A stretch of DNA of 64,000 nucleotides from Paracoccus jeotgali (GTDB taxonomy: Bacteria > Pseudomonadota > Alphaproteobacteria > Rhodobacterales > Rhodobacteraceae), in assembly GCF_002865605.1 (NCBI RefSeq), contig NZ_CP025583.1:2584501-2648500 (forward strand), given 5' to 3'. The stretch's first letter is position 1. Each line of letters starts with the position of its first letter. Below, piece by piece: positions 11,040 to 20,019 of the stretch. The position numbers and the translations under genes are program-made. A model generated the notes under the pieces. It saw only the letters and a program-made list of their open reading frames with translations. It did not search any database and had not been told where the DNA came from.

Positions 11040-12509
11040 TCAATGCGCGTCGCCGGGGATCAGCGTCACCTCCTTGCCCTCGGCGTCGAAGATCTTGCCG
11101 TCCAGCATATAGTCGCCGTCCCGCAATTCAGCGATGTCGGCATAGCGCAGCATCCGCTCGGTCGCCGCGCCGAAGACCGAGGGCTGGTCCGGGTTGCCCG
11201 CCGCCCATTCGTTGAACAGCAGGTTCAGCACGATCGCCATCAGCGCCGACGAGCTGATCCCGGAATGGAAGATCGTCTCGAACCACACCGGGAACTGGTG
11301 GTAGAAGGTCGGCAGCACGATCGGAATGGTCCCGAACCCGATCGAGGTGCCGACGATGATCAGGTTCATGTTGTTCTTGTAGCTGACCTTGGACAGGGTG
11401 CGGATGCCGCTGGCCGCGACGGTGCCGAACAGCACCACCCCCGCGCCGCCCAGAACCGGGGTCGGGATCGCCGCAACCACGCGCCCCAGCACCGGCAGCA
11501 GCCCCAGAATGACCAGGATCAACCCGCCCGTCGCCACGACGAAGCGGCTTTTGACGCCGGTGATGGCGACCAGGCCGACATTCTGCGCAAACGCGCTCTG
11601 GCTGAACGAGCCGACGACGGGGGCCAGCATGCTCGACAGCATGTCGGCGCGCAGGCCGTCGCCCAGACGACGCGAATCGACCTTGCTGCCGACGATCTCG
11701 CCCACCGCGAAGATATCCGCCGAGGTCTCGACCAGGATCACCACGATGACGATGAACATCGAGATCGTCGCCGCGATGCTGAAGGTCGGCCAGCCGAAGT
11801 GGAAGATATCGGGCAGCGCCATGATCGGCCCCTGCGCCACGCGCGAGAAATCCGCGGCCCCGGTCACATAGGCGATCAGCGTCCCCGCCACCAGCGCCAG
11901 CAGGATCGACAGGCGCGAGATGGTGGCGTTGCCGACCTTGCTCAGCAGCAGCACGATGGCCAGCGTGACGCCGGCCAGCATGATGTTCGCCGGGCTGCCG
12001 AAATCGGGCGCGTCGGGACGGCCGCCCATGGCCCAGCGGCCGGCGACCGGCATCAGCGTGATGCCGATGGTGGTGATGACGATGCCCGCCACCAGCGGCG
12101 GGAAATAGCGGGTGACCTTGGCGAAGACCGGCGTGATCAGCAGCCCCAGAAACGAGGCCGCCATGACCGCGCCGAACACCGCCTGAATGCCGCCATTGCC
12201 GGAGATGGTGATCATCGTGGCGACGCTGGCGAAGGACACGCCCTGCACCAGCGGCAGCTTGCAGCCGAAGAACGGCAGACCGATGGTCTGCAGGATCGTG
12301 GCCACGCCGCCGGCGAAAAGCGAGGCGGTGATGAGCAGGCCGATATCGTCGGCGTTCAGCCCGGCCGCCTGCCCGATGATCAGCGGCACGGCGATGATCC
12401 CGCCATACATGGTCAGAATATGTTGCAGCCCGTAAACGACGTTGGCGGCAAGGCCCAGCCGCTCATCCTCGGGCCGAATCGGCGCGTCGATGTAAGAATT
12501 TGAAACCAA
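11040..12509 (-). CDS. NCS2-family nucleobase (xanthine/uracil) permease
   Basis: 489-residue inner-membrane nucleobase:cation symporter-2 with about 12-14 hydrophobic segments. Recognisable parts are NVVYGLQHILTMYGGIIAVPL at the N terminus, FFGCKLPLVQGVSFASV, and the family signature region around FSQSAFAQNVGLVAITGVKSR (NCS2 motif QNxGxxxxTG). The best subfamily guess is a xanthine/uric acid permease because of the PLVQGVSFA region, but the substrate is not certain. It is a single gene, with 258 bp upstream that include an AT-rich stretch likely to hold its promoter and 263 bp downstream without recognisable features. Confidence 0.9.
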   Translation of the reverse strand: MVSNSYIDAPIRPEDERLGLAANVVYGLQHILTMYGGIIAVPLIIGQAAGLNADDIGLLITASLFAGGVATILQTIGLPFFGCKLPLVQGVSFASVATMITISGNGGIQAVFGAVMAASFLGLLITPVFAKVTRYFPPLVAGIVITTIGITLMPVAGRWAMGGRPDAPDFGSPANIMLAGVTLAIVLLLSKVGNATISRLSILLALVAGTLIAYVTGAADFSRVAQGPIMALPDIFHFGWPTFSIAATISMFIVIVVILVETSADIFAVGEIVGSKVDSRRLGDGLRADMLSSMLAPVVGSFSQSAFAQNVGLVAITGVKSRFVVATGGLILVILGLLPVLGRVVAAIPTPVLGGAGVVLFGTVAASGIRTLSKVSYKNNMNLIIVGTSIGFGTIPIVLPTFYHQFPVWFETIFHSGISSSALMAIVLNLLFNEWAAGNPDQPSVFGAATERMLRYADIAELRDGDYMLDGKIFDAEGKEVTLIPGDAH

Positions 12510-12618
12510 CTATTTTCTCCCCCTTAGTGCCCGGACCGCGCAAAAGCGGCCCGGAGCCAGAGGTTAACGCGCCGCTGGGTGTTGCGAGAAACCGGAAAGA
12601 CTTGAAGCTTTCTATGAT

Positions 12619-12630
12619 TTTTCCGGAAAA
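12619..12630. promoter_or_regulatory. Palindrome upstream of the NCS2 permease
   Basis: TTTTCCGGAAAA is a perfect 12-bp palindrome in the AT-rich part of the permease upstream region, about 110 bp before the start codon. An operator is plausible by position. No regulator can be named, and a chance palindrome of this length in one intergenic region is not excluded. Confidence 0.3.
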
Positions 12631-12767
12631 TACTGGGGTTCAGGTGAGGCCGCGGGCGGTCGGCGCGTGGCGCCGTCGGTGAAGATTAAGCGGCTGGTCC
12701 CGAGGGTTACCGGCCCCTCAACGCCGGGCGCAGCGACGGTCAGCCATTCCTGGCCTGCCCACCACGA

Positions 12768-13547
12768 TCACTCCGCCGTCCAGCCCCCGTCGATCATCAG
12801 CGCGGTGCCGGTGATCAGCGCCGAGGCGTCCGAGGCGAGATAGACGATGCCGCCCATGATATCCTCGACCTCGCCCACCCGACCCAGCTTGATCTTGCTT
12901 TCGATCCAGGCGCGCCGTTCGGGGTTCTGCAGGGTCTGCGCGCCCATCGGCGTGTTGATGAAGGTCGGGCACAGCGTGTTGATGCGGATGCGGCGCGGGC
13001 CCCATTCGACGGCCATCGCCTTCACCATACCTTCCAGCCCGTGTTTCGTGGCGCAATACAGCGCCCGGTCGATGCCGCCGACATGGCCCATCTGGCTGCC
13101 GATATGGATGATCGAGCCGGGCTGTCCCGCCGCGATCATCTCTTTCGCCGCCAGTGTGGACAGGAAATAGGCCGAGCGCAGGTTGACGCCCATCACCGCG
13201 TCGAAATCCTCGGGCGTGGTCTCGGTCGCCGCCGTGTGGCGCGCCAGCCCGGCCGAGTTCACCACCACGTCGAAGCGCCGCCTCTGCAGCGCGTTCTGCA
13301 GCGCCGACAGGTCGGTCTGGTCCAGCGCCAGCGCCTCGGCCGACAGCCCTTTGGCCTGCAGCGCCTGGACCATCCGGTTCAGCGGGTCCAGCCGCCGTGC
13401 GGCGCAGACGACATGGGCGCCCGCCTCGGCCAGCGCCACGGCGGCGGCCTGCCCGATGCCGGACGAGGCGCCGGTGACAATTGCGGCGCGCCCGTCCAGA
13501 CGAAAGGACGGGGTGCGGGGCAAGCTGATGGGCTGCTGTGGAGTCAT
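12768..13547 (-). CDS. SDR-family oxidoreductase (HpsO/HpsP-like context)
   Basis: 259-residue classical short-chain dehydrogenase. The cofactor motif is TGASSGIG (about residues 25-32), then NSAGLA, the catalytic Ser in HIGSQMG, the YxxxK pair in YCATKHG, and the C-terminal LITGTALMIDGGW. All catalytic residues are intact. It lies 118 bp downstream of a HisD-family alcohol dehydrogenase on the same strand. In sulfopropanediol degradation (hpsN with hpsO/hpsP) a HisD homologue is paired with SDRs in this way, so a role in oxidising a diol or polyol is a reasonable inference; the substrate is not proven. Confidence 0.88.
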   Translation of the reverse strand: MTPQQPISLPRTPSFRLDGRAAIVTGASSGIGQAAAVALAEAGAHVVCAARRLDPLNRMVQALQAKGLSAEALALDQTDLSALQNALQRRRFDVVVNSAGLARHTAATETTPEDFDAVMGVNLRSAYFLSTLAAKEMIAAGQPGSIIHIGSQMGHVGGIDRALYCATKHGLEGMVKAMAVEWGPRRIRINTLCPTFINTPMGAQTLQNPERRAWIESKIKLGRVGEVEDIMGGIVYLASDASALITGTALMIDGGWTAE

Positions 13548-13665
13548 GCGGCGGCTCCTGCGGGTCGGGCTGGGATATGGGTGTGCAGCGCGCAGGTGGG
13601 ATCGTCCAGCCCTTGTCCAAAGCTGGCGTCAAGGCCGCTTCGGCCCGGAACCCTGCGATCCACCA

Positions 13666-14979
13666 TCACTCCGCCGCCCCGCCATAGGGCACGTCCTGCC
13701 CGCCATAGCGTCGGACGCGGATGTTGCACTGCTCGGCATGGCCGACAAAGCCCTCCAGCAGGCACAGCCGCGAGCCATAGGCGCCGATCATCGCCGCCGC
13801 CTCGTCCGTGGTGATGCGCTGATAGCTGTGCGTCTTCAGGAACTTGCCGACCCATAGCCCGCCGGTATAGCGCCCGGCCTTTTTCGTCGGCAGCGTGTGG
13901 TTGGTGCCGATGACCTTGTCGCCATTGGCGACATTGGTGCGCGGCCCGAGGAACAGCGCGCCGTAAGAGTGCATGTTCTGCAGATACCAGTCATCGCGGT
14001 CCGTCATCACCTGCACATGCTCTGGCGCGATGTCGTTGGCCACGTCCAGCATCTCTTGATGCGTGTCGCAGAGGATCACCTCGCCGTAATCCTGCCACGA
14101 CACCCCGGCGGTGCCGGCGGTGGGCAGGATCGTCAGCAGACGCTCGATCTCGGCCAGCGTGCCCTCGGCGAGGCGGCGGGAGTTGGTGACCAGCACGGCG
14201 GGCGAGTTATAGCCATGCTCGGCCTGACCCAGCAGATCGGTGGCGCAAAGCTCGGGATCGGCGGCGGTGTCGTCGGCGATCACCATGGTCTCGGTCGGCC
14301 CGGCGAACAGGTCGATGCCGACTCGCCCGAAAAGCTGCCGCTTGGCCTCGGCGACAAAGGCGTTGCCGGGGCCGACCAGCATATGCACCGGCTCGATGGT
14401 CTCGATCCCCAGCGCCATGGCGCCGATGGCCTGGATGCCGCCGAGGACATAGATCTCATCCGCGCCGCCCAGATGCATGGCGGCGATCACGCCCGGATTG
14501 GGCCGGCCCTGAAAGGGCGGCGTGCAGGCGACGATGCGGGGCACGCCCGCGACCTTGGCCGTCGCCACCGACATATGGGCCGAGGCGACCATGGGAAACT
14601 TGCCGCCCGGCACATAGCAGCCAACCGACTGCACGGGAATGTTCCGGTGCCCAAGGATGACGCCGGGCAGGGTCTCGACCTCGATATCCTGCATCGAGTC
14701 GCGCTGCGCTTGCGCGAAGCGGACCACCTGTTCCTGCGCGAACTTGATATCGGCGAGCTCGCGCGGGGACAGCTCGGCGATCAGCGCGTCGATCTCGGGC
14801 TGCGACAGGCGGAAGGCGGCGGGGGCGTAATTGTCGAACTTCTCGCTCAGCTCGCGAACGGCGGCATCGCCCCGCGCCTCGATATCGGCCAGCGTGGTGG
14901 CGACGACGGCGCTGGTGCGGGCGTCCTCCTCCTGCCGCTCGGTCTCGGGCTTGCCACGCTTGAGATAGGTGATGGTCAT
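13666..14979 (-). CDS. Histidinol dehydrogenase-family alcohol dehydrogenase, HpsN-like
   Basis: 437-residue zinc-dependent NAD dehydrogenase of the HisD family. The HisD catalytic set can be read: [10 protein letters not shown] (Gln/His zinc ligands), APEHVQVM (the Glu-His pair), [14 protein letters not shown] (Asp ligand) and a late His in EGFVGHAEQ. The opening MTITYLKRG and the overall pattern fit sulfopropanediol 3-dehydrogenase (HpsN) and related non-histidine dehydrogenases better than biosynthetic HisD, and no his genes are near. The start at 14979 has AGGA upstream. It would perform a two-step oxidation of a primary alcohol to an acid with the neighbouring SDR. Specificity is inferred. 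Confidence 0.85.
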   Translation of the reverse strand: MTITYLKRGKPETERQEEDARTSAVVATTLADIEARGDAAVRELSEKFDNYAPAAFRLSQPEIDALIAELSPRELADIKFAQEQVVRFAQAQRDSMQDIEVETLPGVILGHRNIPVQSVGCYVPGGKFPMVASAHMSVATAKVAGVPRIVACTPPFQGRPNPGVIAAMHLGGADEIYVLGGIQAIGAMALGIETIEPVHMLVGPGNAFVAEAKRQLFGRVGIDLFAGPTETMVIADDTAADPELCATDLLGQAEHGYNSPAVLVTNSRRLAEGTLAEIERLLTILPTAGTAGVSWQDYGEVILCDTHQEMLDVANDIAPEHVQVMTDRDDWYLQNMHSYGALFLGPRTNVANGDKVIGTNHTLPTKKAGRYTGGLWVGKFLKTHSYQRITTDEAAAMIGAYGSRLCLLEGFVGHAEQCNIRVRRYGGQDVPYGGAAE

Positions 14980-15244
14980 GGTCTGGTCCTGACGGGTTGG
15001 CCGATGGGCGCGGGTGACGCGGCTGCGTCAGGTCCGGGCGCCGGTGTCGGGCGGTGGCTGCGTTGGGTCGAGAGTAGGCGGCGCGTTCCGGTCGTGGCAA
15101 GACGCGTTGACGCTGGGGCCGGCGACCCTGCCGGAAAACCGGCGACCGGCGGTTTTTGCTCTGGGCGGCGGCGCGGAGTCTGCATATCCTGCCGCGAAAC
15201 AGGCGGTTGCACCCCCCAACCGCCGAACCGCCAGAGGTGACGCC

Positions 15245-16657
15245 ATCGACAGACAGCCCAGTTTCCTGCACGCCGCCCTGACCTTCGGCGCCATCGTCAT
15301 GGTGATCGGCGTCGGCCTGTTCGGGCTGAACGCCAGCCTTCACGGCCTGATGCTGATCTGCCTGACCATCGCCGCGCTCAGCGCCTGGTTGCTGTATCGC
15401 GAGGGCTTCGGGCCGATCCGGGCGGCGATGAATACCGGCATCGCGGGGGCGCTGCCGGCGATCTACATCTTCATCCTGATCGGGGTGCTGATCGCGGCTT
15501 TCATTCAGGCCGGAACGGTGGGCGCGCTGATCTATTACGGGCTGCAGATGATCTCGCCCGCCGTGTTCCTGCCCACTGCGACCATCCTGTGCGTGTTCAT
15601 GTCGATCGCCACCGGCACAAGCTGGGGCACGGTCGGCACCGCCGGCATCGTGCTGATCGGCATCGGCGAGGCCATCGGCATCCCGCTGCCCATCGTCGCC
15701 GGGGCCATCGTCTCGGGCGCGGCCTTCGGCGACAAGATGTCGCCGGTCTCGGACACGACCAACCTCGCCGCGATGTCGGCGCGGGTCGATCTGTATGGCC
15801 ACATCCGGTCGATGACCTATACGACGATCCCGACGCTGATCCTCGTGCTGGTGGTCTTCGCGCTGATCAACACAAGATACGCCGATAACACCCTGCCGCC
15901 CGAGAGGCTGGCGGCGCTGATGCAGGCGTTGCAGGGGCTGTATCACATCAACTTGCTGTGCCTGCTGCCCTTTGCGGTGATGATCGTCCTGATCGCGCTG
16001 AAGGTGGCGGCAGAGCCCGCGATGATCGCCGCCGCCGCCATGGCCGCGCTGCTGGCGATCTTCATGCAGGGGGCCGATCCGGTCGCGGTGCTGAACGCCC
16101 TTTACGGCGGCGGCAGCGGCGAGACCGGGATCGAGTCGCTCGACAATCTGCTCAGCCGGGGCGGCATCGTCTCGATGATGTGGACGCTGTCGCTGGCGCT
16201 GATGGCGCTGGCGCTTGGCGGGATCCTCAGCGTCTTTGGCTTCCTGCAGGTGCTGATCGGCGCCATCGTCCGCCGCGTCCGCTCGGCCTTCGGGCTGGTC
16301 ACGGCGACCATCGCGGGCTGTCTGGTCGGCAACATGACCATGGGCGAGGCCTACATGTCGATCATCCTCGGCGGGCAGCTGTTCGGCCCGGCTTATGATG
16401 ACTGCGGTGTGGACCGGCGGGTGCTGTCGCGCTCGCTGGAAGAGGGGGCGACCCTGACCACCGGCCTGATCCCCTGGACCACCGGCGGCGCCTTTTTCGC
16501 CACCACGCTGGGGGTGAGCGTGGTGGACTATGCGCCTTGGGCGCTGCTGAACTGGATGAACCCGCTGGTGGCGATCCTGTTCTCGCTGCTGGGCATCGGG
16601 CTGTTCCGGCGCCACGCGGCGCCGGATCGTGCTGCAGCACTCGCGACCTCGGACTGA
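15245..16657 (+). CDS. NhaC-type Na+/H+ antiporter family transporter
   Basis: About 470-residue inner-membrane transporter with 10-12 hydrophobic segments. The NhaC features are SIATGTSWGTVGTAGIVLIG, GAIVSGAAFGDKMSPVSDTTN (the conserved FGDKxSPxSDTT) and a C-terminal TTGLIPWTTGGAFF. There is no good in-frame ATG, GTG or TTG beside the only convincing ribosome site (AGAGGTGA at 15233-15240). The spacing points to ATC at 15245; an in-frame TTG at 15109 without a ribosome site, or an ATG at 15299 inside the first membrane segment, are the alternatives. It is divergent from the HisD-like gene and followed by an SDR, so it may import that pathway's substrate or balance ions during uptake. Confidence 0.85.
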   Translation: MDRQPSFLHAALTFGAIVMVIGVGLFGLNASLHGLMLICLTIAALSAWLLYREGFGPIRAAMNTGIAGALPAIYIFILIGVLIAAFIQAGTVGALIYYGLQMISPAVFLPTATILCVFMSIATGTSWGTVGTAGIVLIGIGEAIGIPLPIVAGAIVSGAAFGDKMSPVSDTTNLAAMSARVDLYGHIRSMTYTTIPTLILVLVVFALINTRYADNTLPPERLAALMQALQGLYHINLLCLLPFAVMIVLIALKVAAEPAMIAAAAMAALLAIFMQGADPVAVLNALYGGGSGETGIESLDNLLSRGGIVSMMWTLSLALMALALGGILSVFGFLQVLIGAIVRRVRSAFGLVTATIAGCLVGNMTMGEAYMSIILGGQLFGPAYDDCGVDRRVLSRSLEEGATLTTGLIPWTTGGAFFATTLGVSVVDYAPWALLNWMNPLVAILFSLLGIGLFRRHAAPDRAAALATSD

Positions 16658-16742
16658 CCCGCCGGCGGCCAGCGGGCTGCGGCGGCTGGACATTTCCGCG
16701 CGTTCAGGCTTCGCTGCGGCCGAAGCAAAACAGGAGGGCCGG

Positions 16743-17522
16743 ATGGATCTGGGCATCAAGGACAAACGCGCCATCGTCTGCGCGGCATCGAAAGGTCTGG
16801 GCCGGGGCTGCGCCGAGGCGCTCGCCGCCGAGGGCGTGTCGCTGGTCATCAACGCGCGCGGCGAAGAGGCCCTGCACCAGACCGCCAGGGACATCGCCGA
16901 CCGCTGGAACGTCGAGGTCATCCCCGTCGCTGGCGACATCACGACCGAGGCCGGGCGTGAAAAACTGCTGGCCGCCGCCGGTTCGGTCGACATTCTGGTG
17001 AACAACGCCGGCGGCCCCCCGCCCGGCCACTGGACCGACTGGACGCGCGACGACTTCATCCGCGCCATCGACGCCAATCTGCTGTCGGCGGTGGCGATGA
17101 TGCAGGCCTGCGTACCGGGAATGATCGAGCAGGGCTGGGGCCGCGTGGTCAACATCACCTCGGCTGCCGTCCGCTCGCCCATCGCGATCCTCGGCCTGTC
17201 GAATACGGCCCGCACCGGCCTGACCGGCTTTGTCGCCGGCATGTCGCGGGACGTGGCGCCGCAGGGAGTGGTCGTGAACAACCTCCTCCCCGGCCTGCAC
17301 GCGACCGACCGCGCCGCCAGCCTCGATTCCGGCATTGCGTCCCGCGACGGCATCTCGATCGAAGAGGCCCGCGCCCGGCGTCAGTCGACCATCCCCGCCG
17401 GAACCTATGGCGACCCGTCCGACTTCGGCGCCGCCTGCGCGTTCCTCTGCAGCCAGCAGGCCCGGTTCATCATCGGCCAGAACCTGATGCTGGACGGCGG
17501 CGCGCTGAACGTGACGATCTGA
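16743..17522 (+). CDS. SDR-family protein lacking the YxxxK motif
   Basis: 259 residues from the ATG at 16743, which follows AGGAGG. The Rossmann fold is present, but the cofactor motif is altered to CAASKGLGRG, in place of TGxxxGxG. NNAGGPPPG and the Ser in NITSAAVRSP are in place, yet where YxxxK should follow the sequence is ILGLSNTARTG, with no Tyr and Arg where Lys is expected. The ending IGQNLMLDGGALNVTI is typical of SDRs. It resembles the beta-ketoacyl-reductase-like SDR group described as lacking the normal tetrad, so it may not be a normal oxidoreductase. It lies 85 bp downstream of the antiporter, probably in one transcript. Confidence 0.83.
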   Translation: MDLGIKDKRAIVCAASKGLGRGCAEALAAEGVSLVINARGEEALHQTARDIADRWNVEVIPVAGDITTEAGREKLLAAAGSVDILVNNAGGPPPGHWTDWTRDDFIRAIDANLLSAVAMMQACVPGMIEQGWGRVVNITSAAVRSPIAILGLSNTARTGLTGFVAGMSRDVAPQGVVVNNLLPGLHATDRAASLDSGIASRDGISIEEARARRQSTIPAGTYGDPSDFGAACAFLCSQQARFIIGQNLMLDGGALNVTI

Positions 17523-17906
17523 TCTCCGAGGAAGGAGGAGCGGCGGCTGATGGCGGCGGTGTTTCTCACCCCTTCGCCTATGCTTTGACCACCATTCATG
17601 ACCACGTCTTCGAGCATCTGCTGCATCTGAACCCCATCAGACAGTTCTTGGTGCGGCTGTGACGCTGGTCAGACTTCTAGCTCTCGGTCATAGCCCCAAG
17701 GCTCCATCGGGCGGGCGAGGGTGCGCCGTTAACCTGCTTTACTGAAGCAGCCCCTTCATCTCGTTAACCAGGTCACCTCTGCACCGACATTCGCGATCCA
17801 TTGCGCAGCGCCGCTGCTCATCTACCGCCGCTCACCGCAACGAACTTAACCCGTCACCTTGCAAACCTGACTCAGCTCACGCGCCGATAACTCCTGTTGA
17901 TCACAG
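17523..17906. other. Gene-free stretch between the SDR and flgI
   Basis: 384 bp with no convincing gene. Base composition falls below that of the SDR and matches the flagellar genes that follow. Short open stretches exist on both strands (for example about 40 codons on the plus strand ending near 17662), but none has both a ribosome site and a recognisable product. It may be the scar of a rearrangement at the end of the flagellar block. Confidence 0.5.
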
Positions 17907-19007
17907 TCAATTCACCACGAGCTCCGCATGCAGCGCACCCGCCGCGTTAATTGCTTTCAGAATATCGATCAGATCGCGCGGCGACACCCCCAAGGCGTTG
18001 AGCCCCGCCACCACATCCGACAGCGACGAACCTCCCTGAACCTCGGCAAATCCAATCCCTGCCTCTTCGGTAATCTGGGCCGCGCTCTCCGTAATGGTCA
18101 CCGTTTCTCCGTCCGCAAACGGATTGGGCTGCGACACGACCGGCGTCTCTTGGACGCGCAGGGTCAAGTTGCCTTGAGAGACGGCAACGCGAGACACGCG
18201 TACATCTTCGCCCATGACGATCGTCCCGGAGCGATGATCAACGACAACCCGCGCTCGTCCGTCAGTCTCGATCAGGATATTCTCGATCTGGCTCAGCAGC
18301 CGCGCCGGATTGTCGTCGCGACCGGCGAGATCTAGCGCCACCGTCCCTGCATCGACCATTGCCGCAATGCGACCGACACCGCTCGCGTTAACAGCTCGTT
18401 CGATCCGGGCGGCCGTCGTAAAATCAGGCTGCTTCAGCGCCAGCCTGATATTGCGCAGTGTCGAGAAATCGAAATTCACCTCGCGCTCAATTCGCGCACC
18501 CGACGGGATCGAACCCGCCGTCGGGACGCCCTGCACAACCGAGGCATTCTCAGCGCGAGCGGCCACCCCACCGGCGATGACCGAACCCTGCGCGACCGCA
18601 TAGACATCCCCATCGGCCGCGCTCAGCGGCGTCATCACCAGCGTTCCTCCCATCAGGCTCTGCGCGTCGCCAATGGCCGACACCGTCACGTCGATCTGGC
18701 CCCCGGCCCGCGCGAAAGGCGGCAGGACCGCCGTGACCATGACAGCCGCCACGTTTTTCGGACGGAACTGGTCAGAGCTGACATTGACGCCCAGCCGCTC
18801 CAGCAGGGTGACCATCATGTCTTCGGTATAGGGCGCGTTGCGCAGGCTGTCGCCGCTGCCGTTCAGGCCCACCACCAGACCATAGCCCACCAGATCGTTG
18901 CCGCGCACCCCGTCGAAGGCCACGACATCCTTCAGGCGCACGGTCGCGGCATTCACGCTACCCAGCGCCGATCCCAGCATCAGGATCAGGATGACCACCA
19001 GCCTCAC
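17907..19007 (-). CDS. flgI: Flagellar P-ring protein FlgI
   Basis: 366 residues. A signal peptide (about 1-20, MRLVVILILMLGSALGSVNA) directs export to the periplasm, where FlgI forms the P ring around the rod. Family motifs are RLKDVVAFDGVRGNDLVGYGLVVGL, GSGDSL, KNVAAVMVTA and the C-terminal LNALGVSPRDLIDILKAINAAGAL. It overlaps flgL by 4 bp (ATGA). It is the last gene of a motB-flgE-flgK-flgL-flgI operon. GC content is visibly lower than in the genes flanking the block. Confidence 0.96.
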   Translation of the reverse strand: MRLVVILILMLGSALGSVNAATVRLKDVVAFDGVRGNDLVGYGLVVGLNGSGDSLRNAPYTEDMMVTLLERLGVNVSSDQFRPKNVAAVMVTAVLPPFARAGGQIDVTVSAIGDAQSLMGGTLVMTPLSAADGDVYAVAQGSVIAGGVAARAENASVVQGVPTAGSIPSGARIEREVNFDFSTLRNIRLALKQPDFTTAARIERAVNASGVGRIAAMVDAGTVALDLAGRDDNPARLLSQIENILIETDGRARVVVDHRSGTIVMGEDVRVSRVAVSQGNLTLRVQETPVVSQPNPFADGETVTITESAAQITEEAGIGFAEVQGGSSLSDVVAGLNALGVSPRDLIDILKAINAAGALHAELVVN

Positions 19008-20017
19008 AGGAACTTCGCCAGGCTGAGGTTCGACAGGCGCGAGGTGAGTGCGAACAGCGCCTCGAGCTGCGTCTGCGCCTGGACCAGATGACTTCCTGCC
19101 TCATAGCTGTCGGCGCTGATCAGGTTCGACCGCTCGATCCCCAGATGCGTCGCGAGACTGTCGAGCCGCTGCGTCGTGCGCTCGATCCGCTGCTGCGTCA
19201 TCCCCACCTCGGATCGCGCCACCGAGAGATGCGTGTTGCCCTGCGTCAGCGCCAAAGCGGCGTCGTCCATCAACTTTGACTGCTCGGTGTGGTTGCCAGT
19301 CAGTGTGCCGTCAGCGGCGAGGGCACCAAGCACCATTCCGCGCAGCACATCGCGAACGCCTTGGTCATTGGCCGTCTGATCGAACCGTGCCGTCGAGGAT
19401 TGATCGAGCAGGAACTCGGGCGCCGGCTGGTGCGAGCCGCGATAGGATTGGTCTGCGAACCCCCCAGCCCCCGGGGGCGCGTCGAAGAAAACCTTGAGCC
19501 TGTCCGACACCTCAGCCGCCGTGCTGGCGCCCGCAACGACGGTAAGCGCCTGCGCCATCAGCGCCTCTGCCGAGACCAGTGGCGGGGTCATCGATTGCGC
19601 GCCCGACAGCACATATTTGCCAGCGGCGGAACCGTTCACCGCCGCAATCGCTGACCCAAGCTGGTCGCGTGCGGTATTGGCGACCACCTGCAGGCTAGCC
19701 GGCGAGGCCAGCATGCCGCCGGACAGCATCGGCGCCGCCGCATCGTCGGCGATCTGCTGCAGCGTCCCGAGGGCGGCCTGGATCGCAACACCAGTTGCAG
19801 AGGCCTCGGCGCCGACGCGACGAAAGCTGTGCGACTGGCGCAGACCATGTTCGATTTCCGCCAACCCGATCAGGTCGCCGTTCAGATGCTTCGGGATGTC
19901 GGATTTGACCCCCGTCGTCACCTCTTTGGACAGGCGCTGGATATCCGATCTGAGCGCGGCGTTCGAGTTGCGCAGCGTGAAGGCGCGGGACAGGTCGCCG
20001 ACAGAGACAAAGTTCAT
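19004..20017 (-). CDS. flgL: Flagellar hook-filament junction protein FlgL
   Basis: 337-residue flagellin-like junction protein. The N-terminal coiled-coil begins MNFVSVGDLSRAFTLRNSN, and the C-terminal helix contains the paired flagellin-type coil (QTQLEALFALTSRLSNLSLAKFL). It is secreted by the flagellar type III system and joins the hook (through FlgK) to the filament. It starts 2 bp after flgK stops and overlaps flgI by 4 bp, so it is translationally coupled. Length is normal. Confidence 0.88.
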   Translation of the reverse strand: MNFVSVGDLSRAFTLRNSNAALRSDIQRLSKEVTTGVKSDIPKHLNGDLIGLAEIEHGLRQSHSFRRVGAEASATGVAIQAALGTLQQIADDAAAPMLSGGMLASPASLQVVANTARDQLGSAIAAVNGSAAGKYVLSGAQSMTPPLVSAEALMAQALTVVAGASTAAEVSDRLKVFFDAPPGAGGFADQSYRGSHQPAPEFLLDQSSTARFDQTANDQGVRDVLRGMVLGALAADGTLTGNHTEQSKLMDDAALALTQGNTHLSVARSEVGMTQQRIERTTQRLDSLATHLGIERSNLISADSYEAGSHLVQAQTQLEALFALTSRLSNLSLAKFL

Positions 20018-20019
20018 GA

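Noticed and set aside
17523..17906. Transposase remnant beside flgI
   Set aside because: Short open stretches exist, but no transposase motif, terminal inverted repeat or target duplication was found.
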